Positions 1 to 7,303 of a stretch of 64,000 nucleotides of DNA are shown here, in pieces; position 1 is the first letter of the stretch, and every line of letters begins with the position of its first letter. The position numbers were made by a program, and so were the translations under genes. Below the pieces are notes generated by a model, which made no database searches, was not told the origin of the DNA, and saw only the letters and a program-made list of their open reading frames with translations. Source of the DNA: Haloimpatiens massiliensis (GTDB lineage Bacteria; Bacillota; Clostridia; Clostridiales; Clostridiaceae); the NCBI RefSeq assembly GCF_900184255.1, contig NZ_LT854640.1:335480-399479 (forward strand), read 5' to 3'.

Positions 1-20
1 TATCACTTGGAGGTATAGTT

Positions 21-464
21 ATGGCTATAAATACTTTTAGATGTGGGATAGATGAAATAAAATATATTAATGATGCAATTGGTAGTGTTAAAGATGAAGA
101 AGATTCATGTTTTTTTAACAAAAGAGCAATAAAAAAGTTTTTATTAAATGATGATAATTGGTTCTATGTTGCAACAATTGATGAGAAAGTGGTTGCTTAT
201 GCAATTGCTTATGTCCAAAGGCGACTTGATACCATGAAAAATATGATTTGCTTATATGAAATAGGTACATTAAAATGTTATAGAAAAATGGGACTTGCTA
301 AAAGAATAATTAATAAAATTATAGAGGATGGAAAATTAAATGATGTAATGAAAATATGGATACCAACAAATATGAGTAATGAAGCAGCATGTGCATTATA
401 TAGAAGTATTGGAGCAGAGGAACCAGAAATAAAAGATGAAATTATCTATAATTATAGATATTGA
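21..464 (+). CDS. GNAT acetyltransferase, AAC(3)-I-like
   Basis: A 147-residue single-domain acetyltransferase that probably moves an acetyl group from acetyl-CoA to an amine. The acetyl-CoA loop is visible as CYRKMGLAKRI (about residues 86-96, R-x-x-G-x-A type), and NEAACALYRSIGAEE near the C-terminus is the usual motif-B helix and turn. Size and layout resemble the aminoglycoside 3-N-acetyltransferase I group, but the substrate cannot be read from sequence. The ATG follows CTTGGAGGT with good spacing. The first 14 bases of the window, TATCACTTGGAGGT, are identical to part of the palindrome arm in front of the membrane-protein gene at 38216, so an RBS-overlapping palindrome could begin just outside the window. 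Family call is firm; drug resistance is only a possibility. Confidence 0.85.
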   Translation: MAINTFRCGIDEIKYINDAIGSVKDEEDSCFFNKRAIKKFLLNDDNWFYVATIDEKVVAYAIAYVQRRLDTMKNMICLYEIGTLKCYRKMGLAKRIINKIIEDGKLNDVMKIWIPTNMSNEAACALYRSIGAEEPEIKDEIIYNYRY

Positions 465-1003
465 GTAAATTTGTCAAATATCTTGTTACGCAATGTTCTT
501 AAGTTATTACATAACACTAATATAAAGCAAAATGGTCTTATCGCAAGAGCATTATTTTATATAAATAAAAAATCATCTCAAGAAGCTTAGCAACCAGAAA
601 AAGTTTTTCGCACCACTACAACCTTTTTCTGGGGGTACACCAGGGGTCGTGACATAAACTGGAAGTTTATGTTTGCTAAATCCCTACAATAACTTTACGC
701 TAACTTAATAGAAATTTAATACTTATATATTAAATTATACCATAAATCATGGATTTTCGCACAACCTGCCAGGGGTCGTCACACGGCCGTGACACAGACT
801 GGAAGTTTAGGATTGCTAACATGTTATATGTATCAAAAAATAATTATTCTACAAAAATGTTCATTTTTTTGAATGCAACATAAATTTCTTTGTTTTTTCT
901 TAAGTCTTCTTGAATTTTATTACTATTTTTAACAATAGCAATAGTATCTTTAGACACATCCTTAATCATATATTCATGTGGAAAGCATGATTTCATTGGA
1001 CTA
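465..1003. other. Intergenic region with degenerate hairpin repeats
   Basis: No intact gene is seen. It holds a 10-bp-stem hairpin (594-603 with 623-632, CCAGAAAAAG / CTTTTTCTGG) and two copies of a short motif. The first (about 641-680) reads CAGGGGTCGTGACATAAACT, then a GGA loop and GTTTATGTTTGCTAA. The second (about 770-819) keeps CCAGGGGTCGT and ACTGGAAGTTTA with changes between. The second copy also contains the palindrome CACGGCCGTG. The 3' part overlaps the minus-strand gene remnant that starts at 844. Confidence 0.5.
652..680. repeat. Short hairpin repeat C, copy 1
   Basis: ACATAAACT-GGA-AGTTTATG followed by TTTGCTAAAT. The 8-bp arms flank a 3-base loop. Nearly the same 29 bases occur at 24103-24131 (one difference), and a degenerate copy lies near 790-819. 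It could be the end of a decayed mobile element or a small structured RNA; nothing in the sequence decides this. Confidence 0.5.
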
Positions 1004-1302
1004 AGGCACATTTAAATAACAAGTCAGTATGCTAGTCTATTTTGCGTGATACTGCGTCAACAGAACTCGACGATAGTCATACTAGGGGCGGAACCTGCTT
1101 CCTTGTCTGACACAAAATATACCAGCATCTTTGACTTGTTATTTATTTTCATGTACCTAATAGGAAATTCCCCACAATATATTCTTTTACCATTAACTGA
1201 ACTTAATAATTTAAATGCAAATAAATGTTTGGTATAATAAAGTATATGGCTAGTACAACTGTAAGAAATTAAGAATTGTAATATGAATAATTTGGGTAAC
1301 AA
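844..1302 (-). pseudogene. Unidentified coding remnant interrupted by MITE copy 1
   Basis: On the minus strand the MITE at 1004-1157 splits an open frame. Taking out the element and one TA leaves 303 bases that read through without a stop: the upstream part ends ...NGKRIYCGEFPI and continues SPMKSCFPHEYMIKDV..., ending ...FKKMNIFVE at the stop at 844-846. The joined product is about 100 residues and may itself be the end of a longer lost gene. I do not recognise the family; the C-terminus vaguely recalls the tail of ABC-transporter ATPases, which is only a guess. Frame restoration is seen directly; that it was a real gene is inferred from this and from gene-like codons. Confidence 0.5.
1004..1157. 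mobile_element. MITE family A, copy 1 (TA target duplication)
   Basis: A 154-bp member of the five-copy family, 4 bp shorter than the others because of a deletion in the left terminal repeat. It begins AGGCACAT and ends ATGTACC, flanked by TA at 1002-1003 and 1158-1159. The two ends are inverted repeats sharing AATAACAAGTCA. Several interior substitutions make it the most diverged copy. It has no coding capacity. Tc1/mariner and IS630 elements duplicate TA, so mobilisation in trans by such a transposase is the likely origin. Confidence 0.85.
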
Positions 1303-1370
1303 GTAGAGTAAATGAGTATTAATAACAGTTTTATATTTTGAATTATTTTAGAATAAGGAGTTAAAAAAAT

Positions 1371-1832
1371 ATGGTAAAGATAATGTTTATATGTCATGGT
1401 AATATTTGTCGCAGTCCTATGGCTGAATTTGTATTTCGTCATATGGTGGAAGAAAAATGTCTTTTGGACAAGTTTTATATAGCGTCATCTGCTACCAGTA
1501 GAGAAGAAATAGGAAATTCTGTGCATTGGGGTACAAAAAATAAGTTATGCGAAGTGGGAATTTCTTGTGAGGGAAAGACTGCAGTTCAACTTACTAAAAA
1601 AGATTACGAAATGTATGATTATATTCTTTGCATGGAAAGGTATAACATTAAAAATGCTTTACGCATCGTTGGAGATGACAAATACGGAAAGATTTATAGA
1701 TTACTTGATTTTTCTATTTGTCCTCGAGATATTGCTGACCCTTGGTATACAGGTAATTTTGATGAAACCTATAAGGATATTAAAGAGGGATGTGCTGCAC
1801 TACTGGAGCATATTTTGAAAACAAAATTTTAA
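1371..1832 (+). CDS. Low-molecular-weight protein tyrosine phosphatase
   Basis: A 153-residue cytoplasmic phosphatase that hydrolyses phosphotyrosine (or phosphoarginine in some relatives). The signature C-x5-R-S is present at the N-terminus as CHGNICRS with nucleophile Cys8 and Arg14, and the general-acid loop is DPW at residues 123-125 (IADPWYTG). Length matches the family. The ATG follows AATAAGGAGTTAAAAAAAT, a clear RBS. It stands alone, with no tyrosine kinase or wzc/wze genes nearby, so its partner is unknown. The active-site arrangement is complete. Confidence 0.92.
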   Translation: MVKIMFICHGNICRSPMAEFVFRHMVEEKCLLDKFYIASSATSREEIGNSVHWGTKNKLCEVGISCEGKTAVQLTKKDYEMYDYILCMERYNIKNALRIVGDDKYGKIYRLLDFSICPRDIADPWYTGNFDETYKDIKEGCAALLEHILKTKF

Positions 1833-1963
1833 AAAAGTTTAGCATTTTCATAGTAATAATTTTCTTTTGAAACTGTAAAAAAGATAAAATGCTGAAATAA
1901 AATTTAAAAAATTTACCGCATAATTTAGTAAGCAAGAGTATAAGTGGAAGGGAAAGAAGATAA

Positions 1964-2887
1964 ATGAATTTTGTAGCTATAGATTTTGAAACTGCTAATG
2001 AAAAAAGAAATAGTCCATGTTCTATTGGCTTGGTAGTTGTTAAAAATGGTGAGATTATAGAAAAAGTATATCATTTAATAAAACCTAAGGAAATGAGATT
2101 TATGCCAATAAATATTGGGATTCATGGAATAAGACCTCATATGGTTAAGGATCAATTAGAATTTGATAAAGTTTGGGAAAAAATTAAACACTATTTTAAT
2201 GATAATTTAGTCATAGCTCACAATGCTTCATTTGATATATCTGTATTAAGAAATACGTTAGAACTTTATGATATAAAAATGCCAAGCTTTAAGTATATAT
2301 GTACAATGAAACTTTCTAAAAATTTTTACAGTAACATTGATAATGCAAGACTGAATACAGTAAATAATTTTTTAGGATATGAGTTTAAGCATCATGATGC
2401 TTTAGCAGATGCAATGGCCTGCAGTAATATCTTACTTAATATATCACAAGAATTAAATTCAAAGAATATCAATGAAATATCAAAATTACTTGGAGTTACT
2501 TTAGGATATGTAAATGAAAATGGATATAAATCATCTTCAACTAAAGGAAGAATTTTTAGAAAATCTAATAAACAACCTTCAAGAAAAAACATAATAGAAA
2601 GCTTTAATTTTACTGCATTTAAAGATGAGATTGTTGTATTTACAGGAAGATTAGCTTCCATAACAAGAGATGAAGCAATGATATTAGTTAGAAAGCTTAG
2701 CGGTAATGTTGGAAGTTCTGTAACTAAGAAAACAACATGTATAGTTACTAATACAAAAGACATAGAGAATTTAAATAGGGAAGAGATGAGTAATAAGCTT
2801 AGGCGAGCAGTAGATTTAAAGAAAAATGGACAAGTTATAAAGTTTTTAAATGAAGAAGCATTTTTTAAAAAATGTAGAGGTAAGTAG
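1964..2887 (+). CDS. DnaQ-like 3'-5' exonuclease with C-terminal BRCT domain
   Basis: A 307-residue protein. Residues 1-160 form a DEDDh exonuclease: DFE (Asp7, Glu9) in AIDFET, Asp91 in HNASFD, and His144/Asp149 in HHDALAD. This resembles the proofreading subunit of DNA polymerase III. Residues about 220-300 look like a BRCT domain (VVFTGRLASITRDEAM..., then GNVGSSVTKKTTCIVT), as at the end of NAD-dependent DNA ligase. The fusion is seen in Firmicutes as a DNA-repair accessory exonuclease; its precise role is not known. The ATG follows GGAAGGGAAAGAAGAT. Catalytic residues are all present. Confidence 0.9.
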   Translation: MNFVAIDFETANEKRNSPCSIGLVVVKNGEIIEKVYHLIKPKEMRFMPINIGIHGIRPHMVKDQLEFDKVWEKIKHYFNDNLVIAHNASFDISVLRNTLELYDIKMPSFKYICTMKLSKNFYSNIDNARLNTVNNFLGYEFKHHDALADAMACSNILLNISQELNSKNINEISKLLGVTLGYVNENGYKSSSTKGRIFRKSNKQPSRKNIIESFNFTAFKDEIVVFTGRLASITRDEAMILVRKLSGNVGSSVTKKTTCIVTNTKDIENLNREEMSNKLRRAVDLKKNGQVIKFLNEEAFFKKCRGK

Positions 2888-2928
2888 AAGTAATATGATT
2901 TAGCTAAAAATTAGAAAGGATTTTGATA

Positions 2929-3378
2929 ATGGATTACGTAAAATATATACGGGATAGAGTTGGACATGATCCAATAAATCTAACAGGAGTAAATGTACTC
3001 ATCATAAATAAAGACAACAAAGTTTTACTTCAAAGAAGAGGGACCTTTCCATACAAGTGGGGTCTGGTCGGGGGTATTACAGAATTAGGAGAAGCTTTGG
3101 AAGATACCGCTATTAGGGAGGTAAAAGAAGAGAGCGGATTAGATATTAAGGACTTAAATTTACTTGGAACTACCTCAGGGGAAAATTGTTATATAGATTT
3201 TCCTAACGGTGACAAGGCATATTTTTTAACTGTAGTATATTTTACTAAAAATTTTAGTGGTACATTGAAAATAGATGATTTAGAAACTAAAGAATTAAAA
3301 TTTTTTAGTTATGAAGAATTACCTGATAATATACCGAATAGCCACAGAATAATGCTAAATAAATATTATCTTAAATAA
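2929..3378 (+). CDS. NUDIX hydrolase
   Basis: About 149 residues. The complete Nudix box G-x5-E-x7-R-E-x2-E-E-x-G is visible (GGITELGEA...AIREVKEESGL). Such enzymes cleave nucleoside diphosphates linked to another moiety, with a divalent metal held by the box glutamates. The ATG at 2929 has AGAAAGGA eight bases upstream, so I prefer it to the in-frame TTG two codons earlier. The N-terminus (YIRDRVGHDPINLTG) is typical of a MutT subgroup common in Firmicutes. It lies 40 bp after the exonuclease gene and may be co-transcribed. The substrate is unknown. Confidence 0.9.
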   Translation: MDYVKYIRDRVGHDPINLTGVNVLIINKDNKVLLQRRGTFPYKWGLVGGITELGEALEDTAIREVKEESGLDIKDLNLLGTTSGENCYIDFPNGDKAYFLTVVYFTKNFSGTLKIDDLETKELKFFSYEELPDNIPNSHRIMLNKYYLK

Positions 3379-3546
3379 AAGTTTTTATTTTATGAAAATT
3401 TTATGAATTTAGATAGGCATTAAACAGTATAATAACACTTAAAATAAGATAATATTAATGTAAAAATATGTGATACAATAACATATATATATAAATTTAG
3501 TTATTATTTAAACTATTAAGAATATTTTTTAAGGATGGAATTTTAA

Positions 3547-4702
3547 ATGAGTGAAAATATTAATAATATTTTATATGAGGTATCTAAGCTCTATGAATTA
3601 GATATTGATATGGGTAATTTCAATAAAATCGGCAATTCTAACAATGTTATTTATGAATTTCAATATAAAGGAGAATATTTTATTTTAAGAATTACAAAAA
3701 AGTCCATAGAATATTTATCAAGCTATGAAGAGGAAGTAGATTTTATTGATTATCTATCTAAAAATAAAGTTATGGTATCAAAAGCTATTTCATCAATAAA
3801 TAATAAATTAGTTGAGAATATAAACTTTAACAATTCACATTATATAAGGCACATTCAAATAAATAACAAGTCAGTATGCTAGTCTATTTTGCGTCATACT
3901 GCGTCATCAGAACCCACCGATAGTTCTACTAGCGGCGGAACCTGCTTCCTTGTATGACACAAAATATACCAGCATCTTTGACTTGTTATTTATTTTCATG
4001 TACCTAATTTCAATTTTTGAAAAAGCTCAGGGGCATGCTCCCTTAATAAATTCAAGAGAAGAGTGGAATAGCACATTATTTCATAATTGGGGTCAAACTA
4101 TGGGGCAGATTCACGCTTTATCAAAAGAATATAAATTTACCAAGAGAAAACAGTGGAATGAAGATATTTATTTCACAGGTGAATATAGCATTTCTATAGC
4201 AGATAAAAAAGTCCTTGATGTATGGAATAAAATTGTAAGTAAATTAAAAGCTTTACCTAAAGATAAGGATTCTTATGGATTAATACATAATGATTTTCAT
4301 CAATATAATTTTTTTATTAATAAAGACAATAAGTTAACAGTTTTTGATTTTGATGATTGCTTATATAGTTGGTTTATCTATGATATAGCTATTGCATTTT
4401 ATCATGTAGTAGCTTGTGTACCGGCAAATGAATTGCAAAATCAGATTAATTTTGCATGGAGCTTTATAGGAGCATTTTTACAAGGATATACAAAAGAGAA
4501 TGTAATTGATAGTTATTGGATTGAAAAAATTCCTTTATTTTTAGAATATAGAAGGCTATGTTCATATATGTTCTTCGTAAAAATGTGGAGTCAAGAAAAT
4601 ATAGAGCCATGGCAAAAAGAGTATCTTGAAAGAATGAAATATAATATAGAAAATGAAATTCCTTATATAGAAATGGATTTTAAAATATTAAAAGAAAAAT
4701 AG
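3547..4702 (+). pseudogene. Aminoglycoside phosphotransferase-family gene split by MITE copy 2
   Basis: The N-terminal part (3547-3846) has the kinase-like beta sheet (YEFQYKGEYFILRITKKS). The C-terminal part (4007-4702) has the Brenner motif HNDFHQYNFF and the metal-binding VFDFDD of APH/choline-kinase-like proteins. Between them sits MITE copy 2 (3847-4004) with its duplicated TA. Deleting the 160 bp gives ...NNSHYI joined to ISIFEKAQGHAP... in one uninterrupted frame of 331 codons, the usual family length. The insertion of 160 bp shifts the frame, so the kinase is inactive unless the element leaves precisely. RBS is AAGGATGGAATTTTAA before the ATG. The original substrate is not predictable. 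Confidence 0.9.
3847..4004. mobile_element. MITE family A, copy 2, inside the phosphotransferase gene
   Basis: A 158-bp element flanked by TA at 3845-3846 and 4005-4006. Its ends share the inverted repeat AATAAATAACAAGTCA, and most of the interior also pairs with itself, so the single strand folds into one long imperfect hairpin centred near GATAGTTCTACTAGC. It contains no gene. The clean TA duplication and restored frame define the exact boundaries of the family. Confidence 0.93.
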
Positions 4703-4719
4703 GATTAGGGGAAAAACCG

Positions 4720-4776
4720 TGGATTTTACGAATCTTACTGAGATTATTGTAGCAGGGTCTGAAGCTGATGTTTAAT
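4720..4776 (+). other. Very short GTG frame after the split kinase gene
   Basis: GTG at 4720 follows TTAGGGGAAAAACC and opens an 18-codon frame (VDFTNLTEIIVAGSEADV) before a TAA. It might be a leader peptide, the start of a truncated gene, or chance. Nothing else supports translation. Confidence 0.15.
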
Positions 4777-4905
4777 GTTGAACAAGTGGTAAATATTATT
4801 ATAAAAAATAATTCGTTAAAAACTATAAAATTAAGAATAGTACAAATTCTAATTTAAAATTAAGTATTATAAATAGTAATCTGCATGAGAGGTGAGTGGG
4901 CCATT

Positions 4906-5388
4906 ATGGAATATATGGAAGTATTAAATAGCATATATGAACCTATATGTAAACAGTGTGAATATATTCAAAATAATTTAAAAAATAATGGATATGTAAC
5001 TAAAAAAGGTTTTTATAATAATCATTCGGTGAGAGATAAAAGTGGTAATTGGATTACTGAGTATTTCCCTATTCCTGTAATAACAGTAGAACAACTCTGT
5101 GATATTTGCATTGATATGGAATCTATATGTATTGAAACGAAAATGAAAAGGGAAAAAGCTATTGAATATGATTTTAGTCGATTGTTGAGGTATAAATTTG
5201 AAGTGTACGGCATTGATGAATATTTAAATGATTTTTACAATGCTACTTTAATGGTTGAAGATATAAGAAAAAGAATTGAGATTAGTGAAGAAAAAGAAAT
5301 TGGAATAGAATTTGAAATAGAAAAAGGCTATATAAATGATATAATACAAATTATTAATGAATTAAAAGAACTTGAAACCTACATATAG
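4906..5388 (+). CDS. Conserved-looking hypothetical protein, acidic helical C-terminus
   Basis: About 160 residues, no signal peptide or membrane segment. I do not recognise the family. The N-terminal half contains a Cys pair (ICKQCEYIQ) and a segment GNWITEYFPIPVITVEQLCD that looks like folded alpha/beta sequence; the C-terminal half is strongly charged and helical (EDIRKRIEISEEKEIGIEFEIEKG). ATG 4906 is chosen because GAGAGGTGAG lies about 9 bases upstream; an in-frame ATG at 4885 lacks an RBS. It is followed by a stable hairpin and seems to be a single-gene unit. Confidence 0.65.
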   Translation: MEYMEVLNSIYEPICKQCEYIQNNLKNNGYVTKKGFYNNHSVRDKSGNWITEYFPIPVITVEQLCDICIDMESICIETKMKREKAIEYDFSRLLRYKFEVYGIDEYLNDFYNATLMVEDIRKRIEISEEKEIGIEFEIEKGYINDIIQIINELKELETYI

Positions 5389-5418
5389 ATTTCAATTTGT
5401 AGGGTTGAAGTAACATAA

Positions 5419-5457
5419 TTATAGCTTAAGGGATAGAGTATCCTTCTTAAGCTATAA
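5419..5457 (+). terminator. Hairpin after the hypothetical gene
   Basis: A perfect 12-bp stem TTATAGCTTAAG (5419-5430) / CTTAAGCTATAA (5446-5457) with an inner GGATA/TATCC extension (5431-5443). The U-tract is weak, so it may act as a bidirectional terminator or a 3' end stabiliser. A second hairpin (about 5471-5496, AAAGGG...CCCTTT) follows. Confidence 0.6.
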
Positions 5458-5626
5458 TATTAATCTAAATCAAAAGGGTCTTGTCACGAGCCCCTTTAAA
5501 TTAGTATTTGTAAGTTAGTTGAACGGGAAGTTTGCACTTGTTATGGTATCATGTGCTTTAAAAGTATGGGAAAAAAGATTATAATGTGAAGATTGTTTAT
5601 ATAATGTTATGATAAGGAAGATGATA

Positions 5627-6481
5627 ATGATTTATTTAAATGTTTTTATATTTCCAAACGATGATATGGAATTTGATTTTTTTATGGAGGAAAAAAGGAC
5701 GTGCTACGATTCGTTTTATCCATTTAAGATATTATCAAAACATGGTTTTGAAAGAATTGATTTTGAGCCAGTTACCATTTTATATGGTGGAAATGGTTCA
5801 GGAAAATCAACGGCATTAAATGTGATAGCAGAAAAAATAGGAATCACTAGACAGGCTGTCTATAATAAATCTAATTTCTATCAGGACTATGTCAATATGT
5901 GTGATATGGAGATTGAAGAGGATATTCCTAAAAATAGTAGGATTATAACAAGTGATGATGTATTTGATTATATGTTGAATATACGTAACCTCAACGAAGG
6001 GATTGACCAAAAACGGGAAAAACTTTTTGAAGAATATTTGGATGCGAAATATTCTCATTTCCAAATGAAGTCTATAGCAGATTACGAGCAACTAAAAAAA
6101 GTAAATACAGCTAGAAGTAAAACACAGTCACGGTTTGTGAGAAATGAATTGATGGATAATGTGAGGGAATATTCAAATGGAGAAAGTGCATTTCGATATT
6201 TTATTGAAAAAATTGATGAAAATGGATTATATATACTGGATGAGCCTGAAAATAGTCTTTCTCCAAAACGTCAGATGGAATTAATGAAATTTATTGATGA
6301 CTCTGCACGATTTTTAGGCTGTCAATTTATTATATCCACGCATTCACCATTTCTACTTGCTATGCACGGAGCAAAAATATATGATCTTGATGAAGATCCA
6401 GTTGATGTGAAAAAGTGGACAGAATTGGAAAATGTGCGTACATATTATGAATTTTTCAAAAGATATGAAAGCGAGTTTTGA
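5627..6481 (+). CDS. AAA-family (RecF/SMC-like) ATPase
   Basis: About 284 residues. Walker A is GGNGSGKST (in TILYGGNGSGKSTALN), Walker B is LYILDEPENSLSP, and the switch histidine lies in IISTHSPFLLA, the layout of the AAA_21/AAA_23 ABC-like ATPases. There are no membrane segments. Similar solitary ATPases occur in overcoming-lysogenisation or defence gene pairs, but no nuclease partner is adjacent here, so no such role is claimed. ATG 5627 is preferred because GGAAG ends 7 bases upstream. The gene ends shortly before MITE copy 3. Confidence 0.85.
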   Translation: MIYLNVFIFPNDDMEFDFFMEEKRTCYDSFYPFKILSKHGFERIDFEPVTILYGGNGSGKSTALNVIAEKIGITRQAVYNKSNFYQDYVNMCDMEIEEDIPKNSRIITSDDVFDYMLNIRNLNEGIDQKREKLFEEYLDAKYSHFQMKSIADYEQLKKVNTARSKTQSRFVRNELMDNVREYSNGESAFRYFIEKIDENGLYILDEPENSLSPKRQMELMKFIDDSARFLGCQFIISTHSPFLLAMHGAKIYDLDEDPVDVKKWTELENVRTYYEFFKRYESEF

Positions 6482-6494
6482 TGTTGTCCGGCAC

Positions 6495-6683
6495 TTGTAC
6501 CAAATTACTTACAGTGCTATAAGGCACATTCAAATAAATAACAAGTCAGTATGCTAGCCTATTTTGCGTCATACTGCGTCAGCAGAACCCACCGATAGTT
6601 CTACTAGCAGCGGAACTTGCTTCCTTGTCTGACACAAAATATACCAGCATCTTTGACTTGTTATTTATTTTCATGTACCTAAT
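6495..6683 (+). promoter_or_regulatory. Promoter of the NUDIX gene split by MITE copy 3
   Basis: TTGTAC at 6495-6500 is followed by 17 bases and then TATA (6518-6521). Joining across the MITE and one TA gives TATAAT with an upstream TG (TGCTATAAT), a consensus extended -10. The element therefore landed inside the -10 box. What drives the gene now is uncertain: the MITE right end supplies TTGTTA, 16 bases and TAATAC, which could serve weakly. Confidence 0.6.
6522..6679. mobile_element. MITE family A, copy 3
   Basis: 158 bp, flanked by TA at 6520-6521 and 6680-6681, with the same inverted ends and palindromic interior as copies 2, 4 and 5. It lies between the AAA ATPase gene and the MutT-like gene, 48 bp upstream of the latter's start codon. 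Confidence 0.92.
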
Positions 6684-6727
6684 ACACAGGAAAAATTTAA
6701 TTATTTTAAATTTAGGGGGAGATACAT

Positions 6728-7111
6728 ATGAAGAAGATAGAAGTAGTGGCAGCGATTATAAAAAATCATGATAAAATATTTGTTACCCGTCGTGGTTATG
6801 GTGAATTTGAGAACCTTTGGGAGTTTCCAGGTGGAAAAATAGAAACGGGAGAAACGGAGGAAGAAGCTCTTCAGCGTGAAATTAAAGAGGAACTAGAGTT
6901 AGATATCTGTATAAATAAATATTTAACTACTGTTGATTATGATTATTCAAGTTTTCATCTTACAATGCATTGTTTTATATGCAATGTATGTGGTGGTGAA
7001 TTGCATTTAAACGCCCATAATGATGCTAAATGGATAACCTTAGAGGAAATAGACAAGCTTCCTTGGGTACCAGCGGATTTATTAGTCATTGAAAAACTTA
7101 AGGAAATATAA
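6728..7111 (+). CDS. MutT-like (deoxy)nucleoside triphosphate pyrophosphohydrolase
   Basis: 127 residues, the size of MutT. The N-terminal VVAAIIKNHDKIFVTRRG, the WEFPGGKIE stretch and the full Nudix box (GGKIETGETEEEALQREIKEELEL) are diagnostic of the 8-oxo-dGTPase/CTP pyrophosphohydrolase group, which cleans oxidised or unwanted nucleotides from the pool. RBS TTAGGGGGAGATACAT precedes the ATG. MITE copy 3 interrupts what looks like its original promoter, so its expression may differ from that in relatives. Whether it prefers 8-oxo-dGTP or cytidine nucleotides is not visible. Confidence 0.92.
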   Translation: MKKIEVVAAIIKNHDKIFVTRRGYGEFENLWEFPGGKIETGETEEEALQREIKEELELDICINKYLTTVDYDYSSFHLTMHCFICNVCGGELHLNAHNDAKWITLEEIDKLPWVPADLLVIEKLKEI

Positions 7112-7145
7112 AATAAATTTAAAAGAAACTAAGGAAATCTAAAAG

Positions 7146-7303
7146 AAAAAGCATTACATTACCTGAATTATGAAATTTCTTTGGAATGACTTGCATAAAA
7201 AGCAAAGGAACTGTTTAAATTTATTGTTCCGAGCTCTTATGCAAGTCATGGAAGAGGAATTTCATAATTCCACCACAGTGTACCTTTTTATGGTTTAATC
7301 ATG
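7146..7303. repeat. Palindromic repeat family B, short form, copy 1
   Basis: About 158 bp whose left arm (AATTATGAAATTTCT, TGACTTGCATAA, GGAACTGTTTAAATTTA) is the inverted complement of the right arm, giving one long hairpin. It is nearly identical to the copy at 62307-62476. The outer tip GGTTTAATCA overlaps the stop codon of the helicase gene, so the repeat also provides the 3' end of that reading frame. Confidence 0.85.

Noticed and set aside
1046..1237. Open frames inside MITE copy 1 on both strands (also at 3950)
   Set aside because: They recur in the MITE copies and shift with its substitutions; they are by-products of the palindrome, not genes.
5627..6481. An OLD/Gabija-like defence pair
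   Set aside because: Only the ATPase is present; the neighbour is a NUDIX gene, with no TOPRIM domain or helicase next to it.
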